Shown here: positions 1 through 6,602 of the stretch, in pieces
Layout of the letters: the number at the start of each line of letters is the position of its first letter
How positions within the stretch are numbered: position 1 is the first letter of the stretch
Assembly (NCBI GenBank): GCA_028227525.1
Contig: JAOJAE010000026.1
Location: 1 to 8,001 of the forward strand
DNA from: Candidatus Pelagibacter sp.
Lineage (GTDB): Bacteria; Pseudomonadota; Alphaproteobacteria; Pelagibacterales; Pelagibacteraceae
Reading direction: 5' to 3'
Length of the DNA stretch: 8,001 nucleotides
Translations under genes and position numbers: made by a program
The notes under the pieces: model-generated
Told to the model about the DNA's origin: nothing
The model's input: only the letters and a program-made list of their open reading frames with translations
Database searches by the model: none

Positions 1-1248
1 AGATAATAATATTAGACTTAAAGTTATAGATTTTTTTGAATAATAAAATTCTAAATTTTGAAATACATTTCTAAATAAATTTGACGCTTTTACCTGATCA
101 ATTGAACTTATGGTTGGAATTGAAAAAATCACAAGAACCAATAATCCAACTAAAAATATTTTAATAAAATTTAAAACAGAAAAAACCGGCGAAACATTAA
201 GCCCTAATCCATCTGATAAATATTGATCTACAACAGGAACAATTAAAAAACTTGAGCCGTAAGCAAAAGTTGTGATTACTAAAAGTAAGATCAATAATTG
301 AAGATAATAAAGTGTCTTTATGTTGCCTGAATAAAATCCAACAGCTTTTCTAACTGCTATGGACATATTGTTTTGATTGATAAAAGATAAAAGAGTGTTT
401 GCTATTCCAATTCCAGCAATTAGCATCGCACTTATTGAGACTAACGATAAAAACTGTGAAAAATTATTGATAATTCTCTTTAATCCACTAGCTGAATTTT
501 CAGGGTATCTAAGCTTAACTTTTTGATCATCTTTAAATATATTCTCAATTTTTTTTTCTAGTTTGTCAGCATCAGCAGTTGGGTCAAACTTTACTTTGTA
601 CTCATAATTTAAAAAACTACCAATTCCATTTAGTTTTAGAATTTCTAATGTTTGTTCACCTGCAAGGGCCCAATCTCCAAATGCAACAAAACCACTTACA
701 TCTGGAACAGATTTTACAATTCCAATAATTGTAAATAATTGATTTTGGACTTTAATTTTTTCATTAATTTTTAGATTTAAATTTTTTGATAAACTTTCAT
801 TAATTAACAATGTATTTGGTTCGATATGCATTCTATCAAATGCACCAGCTGGCTCATAATTAACATCCCCATATAAAGGATATTTAGTATCTACTGTTTT
901 TATTCTTGTAAAAAGAGATTTGTTTTTCTCTCTATTAGTTGTTGAGACCATTGTACTGAACTCAATCATTTGAGAAATTGTTGCAAATTCTTTTACTTTA
1001 TCAACTAGTTCAAGATTTCCTTTATTACGATTATAATCAATCTCAAGATCTCCTCCCAACAATGCTTTAGCATTATCATTAAGTTCTTTTTTTAAGCTAT
1101 CTTCAATTGTGAAGATGGCGCTTAAAATAAAAAGACTAATAAAAAGTGTTACTATGATACTAGATAGTTTCTTATAATTTCTGCTTAAATCTTTTAAAGC
1201 ATATCTAAAAATTAAATTTAGTTCTGATGGATTATTTAATTTTTCCAT
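1..1248 (-). CDS. ybbP: YbbP-like ABC transporter permease (FtsX/MacB-like), N-terminal half, cut by window edge
   Basis: This is the permease partner of the adjacent ATPase, in the inner membrane. The reading frame is open from the ATG at 1248 to base 1 and gives 416 residues; the family (COG3127 type) is usually about 800, so roughly half is missing off the left edge. Visible in order: a short cytoplasmic N-terminus, TM1 at about residues 27-47, a MacB-like periplasmic domain at about 50-255 (with LGGDLEI at 64-70 and YPLYG at 123-127, both typical of this family), then three membrane segments at about 264-290, 312-340 and 357-383 forming an FtsX-like core; a further hydrophobic stretch begins near 407. 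The start overlaps the 3' end of the ATPase gene by 17 bases, which suggests translational coupling. Family knowledge: these are non-canonical ABC systems thought to move or extract hydrophobic molecules from the inner membrane rather than import small solutes. A LolC/E or MacB assignment is less likely because of the expected double length and the tesA neighbour. Confidence 0.88.
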   Translation of the reverse strand, partial: MEKLNNPSELNLIFRYALKDLSRNYKKLSSIIVTLFISLFILSAIFTIEDSLKKELNDNAKALLGGDLEIDYNRNKGNLELVDKVKEFATISQMIEFSTMVSTTNREKNKSLFTRIKTVDTKYPLYGDVNYEPAGAFDRMHIEPNTLLINESLSKNLNLKINEKIKVQNQLFTIIGIVKSVPDVSGFVAFGDWALAGEQTLEILKLNGIGSFLNYEYKVKFDPTADADKLEKKIENIFKDDQKVKLRYPENSASGLKRIINNFSQFLSLVSISAMLIAGIGIANTLLSFINQNNMSIAVRKAVGFYSGNIKTLYYLQLLILLLVITTFAYGSSFLIVPVVDQYLSDGLGLNVSPVFSVLNFIKIFLVGLLVLVIFSIPTISSIDQVKASNLFRNVFQNLEFYYSKKSITLSLILLS

Positions 1249-1897
1249 CTTTAATTCTAATTTTTCGTTTTGCTTTATTAGCTAATTTTGGATCATGAGT
1301 TACCATGATTAATGAGGAGCCTTCTTCTTTGACATATTTAAATAATATATCTGAAATCATTACTGAATTTTCAGTATCTAGATTTCCAGTGGGCTCATCT
1401 GCTAAGATTAATTCTGGTTTCATTGCAATGGCTCTAGCTATAGCAACTCTTTGTTGTTCACCCCCAGATAGTTGACTTGGTAAATTATTAAATCGATGAC
1501 TCAGTCCAAATCGATCTAATAATAGCTTTGCCTCTTTTTCAGGGTTCTTAAATTTATTTAATTCAAGAGTTAATGCCACATTTTCAACTGCTGTATAATT
1601 TGGAATTAAATAAAATGACTGAAATATAATACCAATATTTTTTCTTCTGATTTCAGATACTTCATCTTCACTTAACTTTGTAATTTCATGATTTTGAAAA
1701 AATATTTTTCCTGAGGTAGCTTTTTCTAAACCTCCAATTAACATTATAAGACTAGTTTTTCCAGATCCACTTTCTCCAACAATAGAAATTGTCTCTTTTT
1801 TCTTGGTAGTTAAGTTAATATCTTTTAAAACTCTGATATTGTCTTTACCAGTTTGGTATTTAAGATTTACTTTATTTAATCTAAGAAGAATACTCAT
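1232..1897 (-). CDS. ybbA: YbbA-like ABC transporter ATP-binding protein
   Basis: Cytoplasmic ATPase that should power the adjacent FtsX-like permease. The 221-residue protein has every ABC motif intact: Walker A GESGSGKT (41-48), Q-loop Gln93, signature LSGGEQQRVA (143-152), Walker B LILADEP with catalytic Glu168, D-loop GNLD (171-174) and the switch His201 in MVTHD. Length and motif wording match the LolD/MacB/YbbA class, and the pairing with a YbbP-type permease and tesA points to YbbA. I chose the ATG at 1897 because the family start of about nine residues before the first beta strand fits, and there is no other plausible start before the Walker A. The frame stays open upstream to 1972, but that extension only mirrors the tesA signal peptide. 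No Shine-Dalgarno-like sequence is visible upstream. The stop overlaps the permease start by 17 bases. The start codon shares two bases with that of tesA on the other strand. Confidence 0.93.
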   Translation of the reverse strand: MSILLRLNKVNLKYQTGKDNIRVLKDINLTTKKKETISIVGESGSGKTSLIMLIGGLEKATSGKIFFQNHEITKLSEDEVSEIRRKNIGIIFQSFYLIPNYTAVENVALTLELNKFKNPEKEAKLLLDRFGLSHRFNNLPSQLSGGEQQRVAIARAIAMKPELILADEPTGNLDTENSVMISDILFKYVKEEGSSLIMVTHDPKLANKAKRKIRIKDGKIK

Positions 1898-1898
1898 G
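1895..1898. promoter_or_regulatory. Overlapping divergent start codons on a CATG palindrome
   Basis: The tetramer CATG reads ATG on both strands: bases 1897-1895 start the ABC ATPase on the minus strand and 1896-1898 start tesA on the plus strand. The two genes therefore have zero intergenic DNA, and the promoter and ribosome-binding sequence of each must lie inside the coding sequence of the other. On the plus strand a purine run AAGAAGAA (1883-1890), 5 bases before the tesA ATG, may serve as a weak ribosome-binding site. It simultaneously encodes Leu4-Leu5-Arg6 of the ATPase on the other strand. Both starts look forced: tesA has no other start before its GDSL block, and the ATPase has none before its Walker A. 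Confidence 0.75.
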
Positions 1899-2504
1899 AA
1901 TAAAAGTTTTATTATTAAAATAATTGTACTCTGTCTAGTCACCATAAAAGTGAGTGCAATAGAAAAAGTCATATTATTTGGAGATAGTTTAATGGCTGGT
2001 TATGGATTACCTAATGAACAACATTTGTCAGTGGTTTTGCAAAATAACTTAAGTTTAGAAGGACATAATATAGAAATTATTAATGGCAGTGTCTCAGGTA
2101 GCACTTCTGCAGGAGGTTTAAATATAGCTGAGTGGACTTTATCAGAGCCTGGTATTGATCTTATGATTTTATGCCTTGGAGCTAACGATATGCTTAGAGG
2201 TATTAACCCTAAGGAGACAAAAAATAATTTAGAAGAAATAATTAAAATTGCAAAAAGCAAAAATATTAAAGTAATTATTGCTGGAATGATTGCACCAACA
2301 TCTTATGGTTTTGAGTATAAAAAATCTTTCGATACAATTTTCTCTGACTTATCAAATAAGTATAAGTTGCAATTAATTCCATTTCTACTTGAAGGTGTAG
2401 CACAAAAACCTGAATTTAATTTAAGTGATGGCATGCATCCAAATGACCAAGGCACAATAATCATTAGTAACACTCTAAAAAAAGCTATCTTAGAAAATCT
2501 ATAA
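1896..2504 (+). CDS. tesA: TesA-like periplasmic GDSL/SGNH esterase (lysophospholipase L1 / acyl-CoA thioesterase I family)
   Basis: Hydrolase that in the E. coli family member cleaves acyl thioesters, lysophospholipids and other esters in the periplasm. The 202-residue protein starts with a signal peptide (basic start, hydrophobic core 5-17, VSA at 19-21, cleavage probably after Ala21). All four SGNH blocks are visible: GDSL (29-32) with nucleophile Ser31, block II SVSGSTSAGG (65-74) with oxyanion Gly68, block III GANDML (95-100) with Asn97, and block V DGMHPND (178-184) with Asp178 and His181. Length fits TesA (about 208 in E. coli). The ATG at 1896 is chosen because it alone yields a clean signal peptide; starting at 1803 would add 31 residues that merely antisense the ATPase gene. 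A purine-rich AAGAAGAA precedes it by 5 bases. Being divergent from ybbA-ybbP is the known neighbourhood of tesA and supports a joint role. A TTGGTA (1853-1858) and TTTAAT (1875-1880) pair is a possible but weak promoter. Confidence 0.93.
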   Translation: MNKSFIIKIIVLCLVTIKVSAIEKVILFGDSLMAGYGLPNEQHLSVVLQNNLSLEGHNIEIINGSVSGSTSAGGLNIAEWTLSEPGIDLMILCLGANDMLRGINPKETKNNLEEIIKIAKSKNIKVIIAGMIAPTSYGFEYKKSFDTIFSDLSNKYKLQLIPFLLEGVAQKPEFNLSDGMHPNDQGTIIISNTLKKAILENL

Positions 2505-2537
2505 AGACTTAATATTATTTTTTTGTTATCGTTTTTA

Positions 2538-3083
2538 ATGAAAAAGATTCTATCAATTATTATTTTATTTATTTCAACAACAACTTTAAGTGCAAATGAT
2601 AGAGATGTTGAGCTGGATAAATTATTCTTAGAATTAAAAAAAAACATTCCATCTTTATCATCAGGAATAGCTCAGCAAATTTGGATGTTATGGAGCACTC
2701 ATCCAACCGATCAAAAACTAACATCTATTTTAGATGAAGGATCAAGACTAGTTCAAGATCAACAATTGAATAGAGCCATCGATGTTTTTACAGAAGCCAT
2801 AGAATTAGATCCAACTTGGGCGGAGGCTTGGAATAAAAGAGCAACTGTATTTTATATGGTTGGAGAATTTCAAAAATCTCAAGATGATATTGATAAAGTG
2901 TTAGAATTAGAAGAAAGACATTTTGGAGCTTTAGCAGGCCAGGGTATGGTTAATATACAATTAAAGAATTATGATAAAGCTAAGAGAAGCTACCAAAAAG
3001 CTCAAGAAATTTACCCTGCAATGAAATCATCCAAGGTAATGATTGAACAAATTGAAGAGTTAATTAAAAGACAATCAATTTAA
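2538..3083 (+). CDS. Exported tetratricopeptide-repeat protein
   Basis: A 181-residue protein with an N-terminal signal peptide (residues 1-19, ending LSA before ND) followed by a helical region and about three TPR units at roughly 60-93, 94-127 and 128-161. TPR spacing is shown by the repeating A/G-x-x-x-A-x-x pattern and by the end-of-repeat 'ELDP', 'ELEE' and 'IYP' turns. The block AEAWNKRATVFY (95-106) and RHFGAL (127-132) resemble what I recall of a conserved alphaproteobacterial family of small exported TPR proteins without known function. TPRs bind other proteins, so a periplasmic scaffold or chaperone role is a reasonable inference, but partner and pathway cannot be read from the sequence. 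The ATG at 2538 is preferred to an in-frame TTG at 2523, since the former gives a standard MKK signal peptide. It follows tesA by 33 bp with no hairpin between, so co-transcription is likely. A nine-A run at 2636-2644 encodes Lys-Lys. Confidence 0.88.
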   Translation: MKKILSIIILFISTTTLSANDRDVELDKLFLELKKNIPSLSSGIAQQIWMLWSTHPTDQKLTSILDEGSRLVQDQQLNRAIDVFTEAIELDPTWAEAWNKRATVFYMVGEFQKSQDDIDKVLELEERHFGALAGQGMVNIQLKNYDKAKRSYQKAQEIYPAMKSSKVMIEQIEELIKRQSI

Positions 3084-3113
3084 TTAATTAAAAAGTTTAA
3101 AATCAATCAATAG

Positions 3114-4739
3114 ATGAAAAAAACCACACCTCCGTCTAAGGCAATGTTAGAACTTGCAAAATCCTTAAGTTTTAATGCTCAGAACTATATTCCAAAAGGT
3201 GGAGTGTCTTTTTCTTTATTTAAGGTAGAAATTTTATCAGGATTAACAGTTGCGCTTGCTTTAGTTCCAGAAGCTATTGCTTTTGCATTTGTTGCAGGTG
3301 TTGCTCCTTTATCTGGTTTATATGCAGCATTTATTGTTGGATTAATTACTGCTGTGTTTGGTGGAAGACCTGGAATGATATCAGGTGCAACGGGCGCTCT
3401 TGCTGTGGTGATGGTTTCATTAGTAACAGAACATGGTGCTGAATACTTATTTGCAACTGTTGTTTTAATGGGAATTTTACAATTGTTAGCAGGTGTATTT
3501 AAACTTGGAAAATTTATAAGGATGGTACCTGAACCTGTGATGCTAGGTTTTGTTAATGGTCTTGCAATCGTAATTGGTATTTCTCAACTAAGTCAGTTTA
3601 AAACAATAAATGATCTTGGACAATCTGTTTGGATATCAGGAGACATATTACTTTATTCTATACTATTTGTATTACTAACCATGTTTGTAATTTGGTTTTT
3701 GCCTAAACTTACAAAAGTAGTTCCATCGACTTTAGTTGCAATACTTTTAACAACTGTATTAGTTCTTGCTCTTAAAATTGATATTCCAAGTGTTGGAGAT
3801 TTAGCAAGCGTTAAAGGAGGTTTGCCAAATTTTTCAATTCCAAATGTTCCATTAAATTTTGAAACCTTAAAGATTATTTTCCCCTATGCATTTATTTTAG
3901 CGTCCATTGGATTAATAGAGAGCTTGTTAACTTTAAACTTAGTAGGAGAGATTACTAATAAAAGAGGAGGCGCTAGCCAAGAATGCTTAGCCCAAGGACT
4001 TGCAAACTCAGTTACTGGTTTTTTTGGTGGAATGGGTGGTTGCGCCATGATCGGTCAATCAATGATTAATGTAAGATCGGGTGGTAGAACCCGTATTGCT
4101 GGAATTGCTGCTGCAGTATTTTTATTAATTTTTATTTTATATACTTCAAACTATATAGAGATGATCCCCATTGCGGCTTTAGTAGGGGTTATGTTTATGG
4201 TGGTGATTGGAACTTTTGCTTGGAATTCAATTAAGTTTTTAATGATGGTTCCAAAAAGTGATGCCCTAGTTACAGTCCTTGTAACGGTTGTAACAGTGTT
4301 AGAAGATTTAGCGGTTGCAGTGATTGTAGGGGTTATTGTTTCAGCTTTAGTTTATGCATGGAAAACTGCTTCAAGAATTAGAGCTATTGAGAGACCTTCA
4401 AAAACAGATAAGGGTGCTAAGGTTTATGAAATTGAAGGACCTTTATTTTTTAGTTCAGCAAATAGTTTTTTAGAACTATTTAATCCTGAACAAGATCCAA
4501 ATTTAGTGATTATTGATTTTGCAAAATCTAGAGTAATTGATCAGTCTGCATTAAAGGCAATTGAAGATGTTGCTCATAAATATAATAGTTTTGGAAAAAA
4601 AATTAAATTAAGACATTTAACTAAAGATTGTCATAAGCTTTTAAGTAAAACAGGTCAGTTGGTAGTTGATAGTGACAACGATCCTGATTACAGTTTAGCT
4701 GTTGATTATGGGGTTAAATTAAAAATATTTGGCAAATAA
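3114..4739 (+). CDS. SulP/SLC26-family anion transporter with C-terminal STAS domain
   Basis: Inner-membrane transporter of 541 residues, full length for the family. A cytoplasmic N-terminus (1-38) leads into a membrane domain at about 39-425, expected to form the 14-segment 7+7 fold. The SulP signature is at 51-70 (VPEAIAFAFVAGVAPLSGLY) and the TM3 substrate region reads GGRPGMISGATGALAVV (83-99). The C-terminal STAS domain runs from about 436 to 540 with the characteristic IIDFAKSRVIDQSALKAI (464-481 or so). SulP members carry sulfate, bicarbonate, nitrate or dicarboxylates, and the sequence alone does not settle which. Glu53 in TM1 is at a place where acidic residues are linked to proton coupling in some bacterial members, so H+ symport is possible. 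SAR11 bacteria are known to lack assimilatory sulfate reduction, so sulfate uptake for growth is less obvious than bicarbonate or organic-anion transport. It lies 30 bp after the TPR gene and 15 bp before the flavoprotein gene. Confidence 0.93.
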   Translation: MKKTTPPSKAMLELAKSLSFNAQNYIPKGGVSFSLFKVEILSGLTVALALVPEAIAFAFVAGVAPLSGLYAAFIVGLITAVFGGRPGMISGATGALAVVMVSLVTEHGAEYLFATVVLMGILQLLAGVFKLGKFIRMVPEPVMLGFVNGLAIVIGISQLSQFKTINDLGQSVWISGDILLYSILFVLLTMFVIWFLPKLTKVVPSTLVAILLTTVLVLALKIDIPSVGDLASVKGGLPNFSIPNVPLNFETLKIIFPYAFILASIGLIESLLTLNLVGEITNKRGGASQECLAQGLANSVTGFFGGMGGCAMIGQSMINVRSGGRTRIAGIAAAVFLLIFILYTSNYIEMIPIAALVGVMFMVVIGTFAWNSIKFLMMVPKSDALVTVLVTVVTVLEDLAVAVIVGVIVSALVYAWKTASRIRAIERPSKTDKGAKVYEIEGPLFFSSANSFLELFNPEQDPNLVIIDFAKSRVIDQSALKAIEDVAHKYNSFGKKIKLRHLTKDCHKLLSKTGQLVVDSDNDPDYSLAVDYGVKLKIFGK

Positions 4740-4754
4740 AACTCACTACTAATA

Positions 4755-5936
4755 ATGAGTATTCAATACGATGTAATTATAGTTGGAGCAGGGGCTGCTG
4801 GCATGATGAGTGCCATTGAAGCTGGAAAACGTGGCCGTAAAGTCTTACTCGTTGATCATTATAAAAAAATTGGTGAAAAAATAAGAATTTCTGGTGGAGG
4901 CAGATGTAATTTTACTAACATTAACACTAATCCTAATAAATTTCTTTCACAAAACCCTAAGTTCGTAAGATCTGCGTTAAGTCAATATACTCAAAATGAC
5001 TTTATTAATTTGATTAATAAGTATGAAATTAAATTTCATGAAAAAAAATTAGGACAATTATTTTGCGATCATAGTGCACAACAAATTGTTGAGATGTTGC
5101 TTAAGGAATGTGAGTTAGCAAATGTTACTATTTTAAAAGAATTTATTATTAAAAATATTGAAAAAGATAATGATCAATATCTTGTTTCAACTGAAACTGA
5201 ACAATATTCATCAGAGTCGTTGATTGTTGCAACGGGTGGATTGTCAGTTCCAAAAATTGGCGCCACTTCATTTGGTTACGAAATTGCTAAGAAATTTGAT
5301 CATAATATTATTGAAACCTTACCAGCATTAGTACCCTTAACATTTAATGAAAAGATATTAGAGATCTGTAAAGAATTAACAGGACTTTCTGTTGAAGCGA
5401 TAGTTTCATTTAAAAAAGTTTTATTTCAAGAAGGAATGTTATTTACACACCGTGGTTTAAGTGGCCCTTCCATATTGCAAATTTCATCTTATTGGAAACA
5501 AGGGGATAATATTAAAGTTAATCTCTCACCAAAATTAAATGTTTATCAACTATTAGAGGAAAAAAGAAAGTTAAATCCAAAATTTGATATTTTAAATATT
5601 GTAAGTGAAATTTTACCCAAAAGGTTAGCTCAAATAATTTGTAGTAAAAATAATGTAAGTGGAAATATTTCTGAGCTATCTAATAAAATATTAAAACAAC
5701 TAAGTGAGAATATAAATTCTTGGTTAATCAATCCAACAGGATCAGAAGGGTATAGAACTGCAGAGGTGACTTTAGGAGGAGTTGATACTAAAGAATTATC
5801 TTCAAAAACAATGATGTCCAATAAACACAATAATTTATTCTTTATTGGAGAAGTTGTTGATGTAACAGGACATTTAGGTGGGTATAATTTTCAGTGGGCT
5901 TGGTCTTCTGGTTATGTTGCTGGCCAATATGCATAA
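4755..5936 (+). CDS. HI0933/YhiN-family NAD(P)/FAD-dependent oxidoreductase
   Basis: A 393-residue soluble flavoprotein of the widespread HI0933-like family (COG2081 type), whose physiological reaction is still unassigned. The Rossmann dinucleotide motif is GAGAAG (11-16), with Asp34 closing the second strand where the ADP ribose is bound (Glu is commoner). The family fingerprint GGGRCNFTN follows at 47-55, then GQLFCDHSA (100-108), ATGGLSVPKIGATSFGY (159-175), the HRGLSGP segment in the middle, and the C-terminal FAD-contacting region GEVVDVTGHLGGYNFQ (365-380) ending AWSSGYVAGQ. Length and motif order match full-length family members, and nothing is missing. The ATG at 4755 puts the Rossmann strand five residues from the start, as usual. 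There is no Shine-Dalgarno sequence. It follows the transporter gene by 15 bp and so probably shares its transcript. The neighbours do not reveal its substrate. Confidence 0.93.
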   Translation: MSIQYDVIIVGAGAAGMMSAIEAGKRGRKVLLVDHYKKIGEKIRISGGGRCNFTNINTNPNKFLSQNPKFVRSALSQYTQNDFINLINKYEIKFHEKKLGQLFCDHSAQQIVEMLLKECELANVTILKEFIIKNIEKDNDQYLVSTETEQYSSESLIVATGGLSVPKIGATSFGYEIAKKFDHNIIETLPALVPLTFNEKILEICKELTGLSVEAIVSFKKVLFQEGMLFTHRGLSGPSILQISSYWKQGDNIKVNLSPKLNVYQLLEEKRKLNPKFDILNIVSEILPKRLAQIICSKNNVSGNISELSNKILKQLSENINSWLINPTGSEGYRTAEVTLGGVDTKELSSKTMMSNKHNNLFFIGEVVDVTGHLGGYNFQWAWSSGYVAGQYA

Positions 5937-5946
5937 AACCATCATA

Positions 5947-5975
5947 TCGACTTAATCTATTCTATTTGCTAAAAT
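5947..5975 (+). promoter_or_regulatory. Candidate sigma-70 promoter for the SRAP gene, possibly leaderless
   Basis: In the largest gap of the plus-strand run there is TCGACT (5947-5952, 4 of 6 to the -35 consensus), a 17-bp spacer, and TAAAAT (5970-5975, 5 of 6 to the -10 consensus) preceded by TGC, an extended -10. Initiation 6-7 bases downstream would fall at or next to the A of the ATG at 5982, which has no Shine-Dalgarno sequence. TAAAAT is common in AT-rich DNA, so the call is tentative. No LexA-like GTTC-N7-GTTC box was seen. Confidence 0.35.
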
Positions 5976-5981
5976 AAAATT

Positions 5982-6602
5982 ATGTGTGGAAGATATGTAG
6001 TTAAAAATCCAGTTACTAAAACCAGCAAGTTAGTTAAATCAGCAATTCAAGTAGAGGATACTGAAAATTATAATGCTCACCCTTATCAAAAGCTTCCCGT
6101 AATTAAAAAATACAAAAATGGAAATACATTAGAAGCTCTTAAATGGGGTTTAATTCCAGGTTGGGCTAAAGATAGAGATTTTAAAGCATTAATTAATGCA
6201 AGATTAGAAACTATTGATGAGAAAGTTTCATTTAAAAAACTAATTAAGAATAATAGATGTGTTGCAGTAGCAGATGGGTTTTATGAATGGAAAAGAGAGG
6301 AGAAAGAAAAAACTCCACATTACTTTACTAGAAAAGATACTAATCCAATCTTCTTTGCAGGAATTTACGAAGAAGATCAATTTTGTTTAATTACAGAAGA
6401 AGCTAATGATAATATTAGTGAAATACATCACCGACAACCCGTTATTATTAATCAAACAGATGTTAATCGATATTTAAATCTAGAATTACAAGGATCCACT
6501 TTTTTAAAAGAATGTAATAAGCCCGATCTTATCTTTCATGAAGTATCAAAGGATGTAAATAAACCCACAAACAATAGTGCTTCGTTAATTCAAAAAGTAT
6601 GA
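5982..6602 (+). CDS. SRAP-domain abasic-site-crosslinking protein (YedK/HMCES family)
   Basis: SRAP proteins react through Cys2 with abasic sites in single-stranded DNA to give a stable thiazolidine DNA-protein crosslink that shields the lesion during replication. The 206-residue protein keeps all the key residues: Cys2 directly after the initiator (MCGRY), the NAR motif Asn72-Arg74, Glu102 in DGFYEW (98-103), and His149 in IHHRQPVII (148-156). The last differs from the usual IHDRMPV form at two non-catalytic positions. Trp55-Gly56 and the PGW at 59-61 match the family's WGLIPxW segment. Length is close to E. coli YedK (about 222). The start is certain because the ATG must expose Cys2. It is 45 bp after the flavoprotein gene, with a candidate promoter between, and its stop overlaps the next start by 4 bases (ATGA). 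Classical genome context links the family to the SOS response, but no LexA box is visible here. Confidence 0.93.
   Translation: MCGRYVVKNPVTKTSKLVKSAIQVEDTENYNAHPYQKLPVIKKYKNGNTLEALKWGLIPGWAKDRDFKALINARLETIDEKVSFKKLIKNNRCVAVADGFYEWKREEKEKTPHYFTRKDTNPIFFAGIYEEDQFCLITEEANDNISEIHHRQPVIINQTDVNRYLNLELQGSTFLKECNKPDLIFHEVSKDVNKPTNNSASLIQKV

Noticed and set aside
1803..1895. An N-terminal extension of tesA by 31 codons from a GTG/ATG-like start at 1803.
   Set aside because: It is antisense to the N-terminal coding part of the ATPase gene, would bury the signal peptide inside the protein, and the ATG at 1896 gives a standard signal peptide.
1898..1972. An N-terminal extension of the ABC ATPase by 25 codons.
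   Set aside because: It is antisense to the tesA signal peptide, adds a hydrophobic stretch not found in this ATPase family, and the start at 1897 already matches family length.
2000..2260. Minus-strand open frame of 86 codons inside tesA.
   Set aside because: It is the complement of the well-supported SGNH coding sequence and has no recognisable motif.
2505..2537. T-rich gap after tesA as a terminator.
   Set aside because: There is a T run but no GC-containing inverted repeat before it.
2636..2645. Slippery-looking A-run (TTA AAA AAA AAC) in the TPR gene.
   Set aside because: The TPR frame continues normally with good repeats after it, there is no stimulatory hairpin evident, and such runs are expected in AT-rich coding DNA.
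2303..2647. Minus-strand open frame of 114 codons across the tesA/TPR junction.
   Set aside because: It covers block V of tesA and the TPR signal peptide on the other strand, with no domain or start signal of its own.
3080..3091. Palindrome TTAATTAATTAA at the end of the TPR gene as a possible terminator.
   Set aside because: It is pure A/T, self-overlapping, with no stable stem or loop and no following T run, so it is not a credible intrinsic terminator.
5630..5830. Minus-strand open frame of 66 codons inside the flavoprotein gene.
   Set aside because: It is a complement of conserved HI0933-family coding sequence.
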